From assembly GCF_017498505.1 (NCBI RefSeq), contig NZ_CP071798.1, forward strand, positions 4,079,501-4,143,500: a stretch of 64,000 nt of DNA, read 5' to 3'. Below are positions 60,587-64,000 of the stretch, in pieces (position 1 is the stretch's first letter; each line of letters begins with the position of its first letter). This stretch comes from Sporosarcina sp. Te-1. GTDB taxonomy: Bacteria > Bacillota > Bacilli > Bacillales_A > Planococcaceae. The position numbers and the translations under genes were made by a program. The notes under the pieces are model-generated. The model was not told where the DNA came from. It saw only the letters and a program-made list of their open reading frames with translations, and searched no databases.

Positions 60587-60712
60587 GCTAGTACTTGTTA
60601 AATACCCGCGAGAAATGAAATGAAACAGATGCAAAATAATTGATTCGAAAAGAAGGAGAATTGTTACGAGTGTCGAAATATGTAAAAGATAAAATGTAAG
60701 GGGGAATGCAAA

Positions 60713-62689
60713 ATGGAAAAGAAAAAAGTGAACGTACAAGACTTATATACACTACAATCCGTCACCAACCCGCGTATTGCACCGAATGGCAAAGTAGCGG
60801 TGTTCGTCAAAACTCATATTGATGAAGAGGAAAATAAGTATATCGCCAACTTGTATCACATCGACCTGGAAACAAATGAAGTGACACAATGGACGTACGG
60901 AAAGCAACGCGTGTCTTCTCCCGAGTGGTCCGCAGACGGCACGCAGCTTGCCTTTTTATCAAACCGAGACGACAAAAACCAACTTTATGTCCTTTCAGCG
61001 AAAGGCGGAGAAGCGCGGAAGGTGACATCGTTCGAAAAAGGAGTGTCCAGCTTTGCCTGGTCACCTTGTGGACAAAAAATTTGGATCAATGCCCCCGTTA
61101 AAGAGGGCAAGACTTTCACGGATAAAGAAGAGAAGGATGACAAGAAAAAGCCGGAACCGGTACGCGTAACGAAAATGAAATACAAAGCGGACGGCATGGG
61201 CTTACTGCCGCAAGATACGTTCCGGCATATCGGAGTTGTCGATCTAAAGACAGAAGAAGTGACACAATTTACGGAAGGAAATCATCAATACGCATTGCAA
61301 GCTGTTTCGCATGATGGCAAGAAGCTTGTCATAGGCGTAAATCGGGAAGAAAACCAAGATTTCGAATTTCGTCAGCCATTGCTCCTCGTTGATATCGAGA
61401 CGAAGGAAGAGACAGTGATCGTAGAGGAAGAAGGCTATTATGGCGGAGCGGCATTCTCGTTCGACGACCGGTATATTGCCTTTGTCGGCTCGGACCGGTC
61501 GTTCCAAAACGCCACTCATAGCCATCTGTATGTATATGACACGAAGCGGGGCAATCGCTTGAATGTAACAGAAAGCATCGATGCACCGGTAGGGGATGCG
61601 ACGGTGGCTGATCATCAGCAAGGGGCAAGTGCGCCGGCTGCTGTTTGGACGAAGGATGACCATCTGTATTTCCAATTGGCGACGATGGGCGATGTCCGAC
61701 TTTATTTCGCGACACTTGAAGGTGAGTTGTACCCGGCCTCTCCGGAAAATGAGCACGTCTATGGATATGACGTGGCTGGGGACGGCACATTTGCACTCGT
61801 TGCCGTGACGGATCCGACCAATCCAGGGGAGCTGTATAAACTGACAATCGCTACTGGAGAACGCCAAGGTCTTACTTCATTCAATGAGGAATATGTCAAT
61901 GAAGTGGAGCTTGTCAAACCGGAAGCCATCCAATTCAAAGGATCGAAAGACTGGGACGTGCACGGCTGGCTTATGAAACCGGCTGGCTGGAAAGAAGGAG
62001 AGAAATACCCGCTCGTCGTCAATATTCACGGTGGCCCGCACGCCATGTACGGCAACACGTTCTTCCATGAAATGCAGCTACTCGCAGCGCAAGGATGGGG
62101 CGTCCTGTACGTCAACCCGCGCGGCAGCCATGGCTATAGCCAGGAATTTGTCGATGCGGTGCGCGGCGATTACGGCGGCGGGGATTATGAAGATATTATG
62201 GTGGCGGTCGACTATGCTCTTGAGGAGAATGCCTGGATCGACAAGGAACGCCTTGGGGTGACGGGCGGCAGCTATGGCGGCTTCATGACGAACTGGATCG
62301 TCGGCCATACGGACCGTTTCAAAGCGGCTGTGACGCAGCGCTCCATCTGCAACTGGATCAGCTTCTTCGGCGTATCTGATATCGGTTACTATTTCAGTGA
62401 CTGGCAAATTCTTGCGGATATGAAAAACGTGGAGACCTTGTGGAACCATTCGCCGCTGAAGTATGCGGAAAACGTTAAGACACCGCTGTTGATTTTGCAT
62501 TCGGAAAAAGATTTCCGTTGCCCGATCGAACAGGCGGAACAATTATACATTACATTGAAAAGCATGGGGAAAGAAACGGAGTTTGTCCGTTTCCCGGACG
62601 CGGACCACAACTTATCGCGGACCGGAACACCGAATTTACGTATTGAACGGTTAAATGAAATTACGGGCTGGTTCGCGAAATACTTATAA
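60713..62689 (+). CDS. S9 family serine peptidase (acylaminoacyl-peptidase-like)
   Basis: The 658-residue cytosolic peptidase has an N-terminal seven-bladed beta-propeller (about 20-390) and a C-terminal prolyl oligopeptidase domain. Triad: Ser in GVTGGSYGGFMTNW, Asp in LHSEKDFRCP, His in DADHNLSRTGTP. GGPHAMYGNTFFHEMQ is the oxyanion-side loop. It probably trims short oligopeptides. AAGGGGGA precedes the ATG. GNAT and SF0329-like genes follow closely (17 bp, then a 4-bp overlap), so the three may form an operon. Confidence 0.93.
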   Translation: MEKKKVNVQDLYTLQSVTNPRIAPNGKVAVFVKTHIDEEENKYIANLYHIDLETNEVTQWTYGKQRVSSPEWSADGTQLAFLSNRDDKNQLYVLSAKGGEARKVTSFEKGVSSFAWSPCGQKIWINAPVKEGKTFTDKEEKDDKKKPEPVRVTKMKYKADGMGLLPQDTFRHIGVVDLKTEEVTQFTEGNHQYALQAVSHDGKKLVIGVNREENQDFEFRQPLLLVDIETKEETVIVEEEGYYGGAAFSFDDRYIAFVGSDRSFQNATHSHLYVYDTKRGNRLNVTESIDAPVGDATVADHQQGASAPAAVWTKDDHLYFQLATMGDVRLYFATLEGELYPASPENEHVYGYDVAGDGTFALVAVTDPTNPGELYKLTIATGERQGLTSFNEEYVNEVELVKPEAIQFKGSKDWDVHGWLMKPAGWKEGEKYPLVVNIHGGPHAMYGNTFFHEMQLLAAQGWGVLYVNPRGSHGYSQEFVDAVRGDYGGGDYEDIMVAVDYALEENAWIDKERLGVTGGSYGGFMTNWIVGHTDRFKAAVTQRSICNWISFFGVSDIGYYFSDWQILADMKNVETLWNHSPLKYAENVKTPLLILHSEKDFRCPIEQAEQLYITLKSMGKETEFVRFPDADHNLSRTGTPNLRIERLNEITGWFAKYL

Positions 62690-62705
62690 GAACCGAGGAA
62701 ACGTT

Positions 62706-63251
62706 TTGAACTATACAACTAACACAATTACGATAAGACCAATTAAAGAAGACGATTTACATCGTCTCTGGGAGCTGAGCTTTAAAGATAAAGACCCAGA
62801 GTGGAAGCAATGGGATGCGCCCTACTATCCACACGAACCGATGCCGTATGAAAAATTCTTGGAGCGCAAGGATAAAATTGTCGCACAGGACGACTTTTGG
62901 GGCATTGAAGCGGAAGGCAAACTGATCGGAATGGTAAGTTACTATTGGGAACATAAGCCATCCTTATGGCTCGAAATCGGCGTTGTCATCTATGAACCGG
63001 AATACTGGAGCGGCGGAAATGGAACGAAAGCCCTCACGATGTGGATCGATCATCTGTTTACCACCATGCCGCTTGTCCGGGTTGGTTTAACAACATGGTC
63101 GGGCAATGAACGGATGATAAGAGTGGCTGAAAAACTTGGCATGACAATGGAAGCGCGGATCCGTAAAGTGCGCTATTGGAACGGCGTCTATTATGATTCG
63201 ATCCGGATGGGGATGCTCCGGGAGGAATGGGAGGCCCACCGCTCCAAATGA
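62706..63251 (+). CDS. GNAT family N-acetyltransferase
   Basis: The 181-residue protein resembles RimJ/RimL-type acetyltransferases: ITIRPIKEDDLHRLWEL at the start, IEAEGKLIGMVSYYWE, IGVVIYEPEYWSGGNGTKALTMW with the acetyl-CoA loop, and GNERMIRVAEKLGMTMEARIR. Target is unknown. Start is TTG at 62706 after GAGGAAACGTT; the frame upstream overlaps the peptidase gene. The stop overlaps the next start (ATGA). Confidence 0.87.
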   Translation: MNYTTNTITIRPIKEDDLHRLWELSFKDKDPEWKQWDAPYYPHEPMPYEKFLERKDKIVAQDDFWGIEAEGKLIGMVSYYWEHKPSLWLEIGVVIYEPEYWSGGNGTKALTMWIDHLFTTMPLVRVGLTTWSGNERMIRVAEKLGMTMEARIRKVRYWNGVYYDSIRMGMLREEWEAHRSK

Positions 63252-63778
63252 GATGGACCAAACTGAAACAACTGGCGGAGAACTTGTTATGCGATCAGCT
63301 CCGAGGTCGTGTGCATTATCAAGTGATCGTTCATCGCAAAAGTCATGATCAGACAGGGACTTTTCGGATAACACTCGATGGACGGGAAGTGTTCCGGGCC
63401 TCTGACATTCCGTTCGCTCGCCAAGTGAATGAACGGGGACGGGAGCTGCAAGAGGAACGACAAATAGATCCGTACAAATGGGAAGAGGATTGGCAATCAT
63501 TTTGGGAATCCGACGAATTGAAGAGGCTGCATGCGGCATATGATGATGCGGAAGATGAAGTGAAAACGTTGGGGCAATACCCCGCTTGGGAAGTCGTGCC
63601 GCTGTTGTTTGACTATGTGCAAATGCCAGTGGAAAAAGCGATTGTCCATGCGCATTCCTTCATCCGGGCTGTCGCTGTATTGGATCGGCGTGTCGGGAAG
63701 CGGACACTGGATCAGTTAGACGTAACAAATGAAGCAGACGTGGTAAAACTCTTTTATTCTATACGCGCTGAAAGCTAG
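63248..63778 (+). CDS. SF0329-like protein, unknown function
   Basis: The 176-residue soluble protein begins MRWTKLKQLAENLLCDQLRGRV, a pattern I associate with the SF0329 family found in many bacteria. It has many charged residues and no membrane helix or known catalytic motif. It overlaps the GNAT stop by 4 bp (ATGA), with GGAGG inside the end of that gene, so it is translated in tandem. A terminator follows. Confidence 0.7.
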   Translation: MRWTKLKQLAENLLCDQLRGRVHYQVIVHRKSHDQTGTFRITLDGREVFRASDIPFARQVNERGRELQEERQIDPYKWEEDWQSFWESDELKRLHAAYDDAEDEVKTLGQYPAWEVVPLLFDYVQMPVEKAIVHAHSFIRAVAVLDRRVGKRTLDQLDVTNEADVVKLFYSIRAES

Positions 63779-63785
63779 AAATAGG

Positions 63786-63825
63786 GAACCATTCAGACCG
63801 TAGTGACGGCTGGATGGTTCTTTTT
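63786..63825 (+). terminator. Terminator after the SF0329-like gene
   Basis: GAACCAT-TCAG-CCGT pairs with ACGG-CTGG-ATGGTTC, then TTTTTATAT. Confidence 0.88.
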
Positions 63826-63843
63826 ATATGATTAAAATAATTT

Positions 63844-63859
63844 GTGAGTGATTACTCAC
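63844..63859. promoter_or_regulatory. Operator 1 of the right-edge promoter
   Basis: GTGAGT-GATT-ACTCAC is a perfect 6-4-6 inverted repeat that abuts the -35 box. The same site occurs in reverse orientation at 63890-63905. Confidence 0.7.
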
Positions 63860-63888
63860 TTTACAAAACGAGATGACTAGTTTATTAT
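63860..63888 (+). promoter_or_regulatory. Promoter of the right-edge ABC gene
   Basis: TTTACA (63860-63865), a 17-bp spacer and TATTAT (63883-63888), placed exactly between two operator copies. Confidence 0.7.
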
Positions 63889-63889
63889 A

Positions 63890-63905
63890 GTGAGTAATCA
63901 CTCAT
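63890..63905. promoter_or_regulatory. Operator 2 of the right-edge promoter
   Basis: GTGAGT-AATC-ACTCAT is the reverse complement of operator 1 apart from the last base. It starts one base after the -10 box. Confidence 0.7.
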
Positions 63906-63924
63906 TAAGAAAGAGGTGCAAGAT

Positions 63925-64000
63925 ATGAAACAGGGGAATGTATGTGTTTCGGTTCAAAACGTGTCAAAGACCTTCGGAACTCATCCGGTATTGCGAGACA
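63925..64000 (+). CDS. ABC transporter ATP-binding protein, 5' part only
   Basis: Twenty-five codons are visible from the ATG at 63925, 6 nt after GAGGTGC. The reading CVSVQNVSKTFGTHPVLRD is the standard first strand of an ABC ATPase (V-x-NVSKxFG). The Walker A and the rest lie beyond the right edge. The promoter with two operators suggests an inducible, probably TetR-type controlled, export or drug response transporter whose regulator may lie downstream. Confidence 0.75.
   Translation, partial: MKQGNVCVSVQNVSKTFGTHPVLRD

Overview
The window looks like a chromosomal segment of a low-to-medium GC, Gram-positive, aerobic Bacillales bacterium. The gene set points to Planococcaceae, for example a Sporosarcina-like genus: degS/degU, comK, the coproporphyrin branch of heme synthesis (hemE-hemH-hemY), citR/citA, lplJ with yhfH, SecA2 with an S-layer assembly protein, SLH-domain wall hydrolases and a ba3-type oxidase. 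Genus placement is inference; the phylum and order are well supported. No rRNA, tRNA, CRISPR array or intact insertion sequence was seen.

Layout. 1-6.8 kb: a truncated secreted metallophosphatase/nucleotidase, an SLH-SH3b-amidase, an NlpC/P60-SLH hydrolase with WalR-type boxes upstream, then a GT4 glycosyltransferase overlapping a short MurJ-like flippase. 7-10 kb: a TAXI-type TRAP transporter whose binding protein is circularly permuted. 10.3-15.5 kb: an SDR enzyme, an ECF transporter operon (S, T and a fused ATPase with one apparently degenerate ATP site), a LysM-NlpC/P60 hydrolase and an SCP2-domain protein with a FadR-type operator. 15.7-21.7 kb: a GAF/GGDEF-like/EAL protein, ba3 oxidase genes including a tiny subunit IIa, nagB, and another NlpC/P60 hydrolase with a WalR box. 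21.8-22.4 kb: a 41-bp tandem repeat array. 22.5-31.1 kb: slaP-secA2, tagO, an LCP ligase, yvyE, degS-degU.

31-42 kb: a lipoprotein, a YhjD-like protein overlapping comK tail to tail, an M20 amidohydrolase, hmoB divergent from hemEHY with a Fur-type box between them, a GDPD lipoprotein, a beta-rich hypothetical protein, two tandem yhfH copies and lplJ. 42.6-47 kb: a Bce-type antimicrobial peptide sensing and resistance module (RR, HK, ATPase, permease). 47-53.4 kb: a four-gene operon (BCCT transporter, CocE/NonD hydrolase, creatinase-like M24 protein, UPF0316 protein) divergent from a TetR-type regulator. 53.5-64 kb: an acyl-CoA ligase under a FadR-type operator, a chemoreceptor, citR/citA, an NhaC-type antiporter, an S9 peptidase, a GNAT, an SF0329-like protein, and the start of an ABC ATPase behind a promoter flanked by two matching operators.

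Themes. Cell-envelope work (wall hydrolases, TagO, LCP, MurJ, SecA2/SlaP) recurs in the first half. Several regulons can be read from the DNA: WalR, FadR (two sites), Fur, CcpA and SigD. The oddest object is the permuted TAXI binding protein; next are the asymmetric ECF ATPase, the uncharacterised BCCT/CocE/creatinase-like operon and the 41-bp repeat array.
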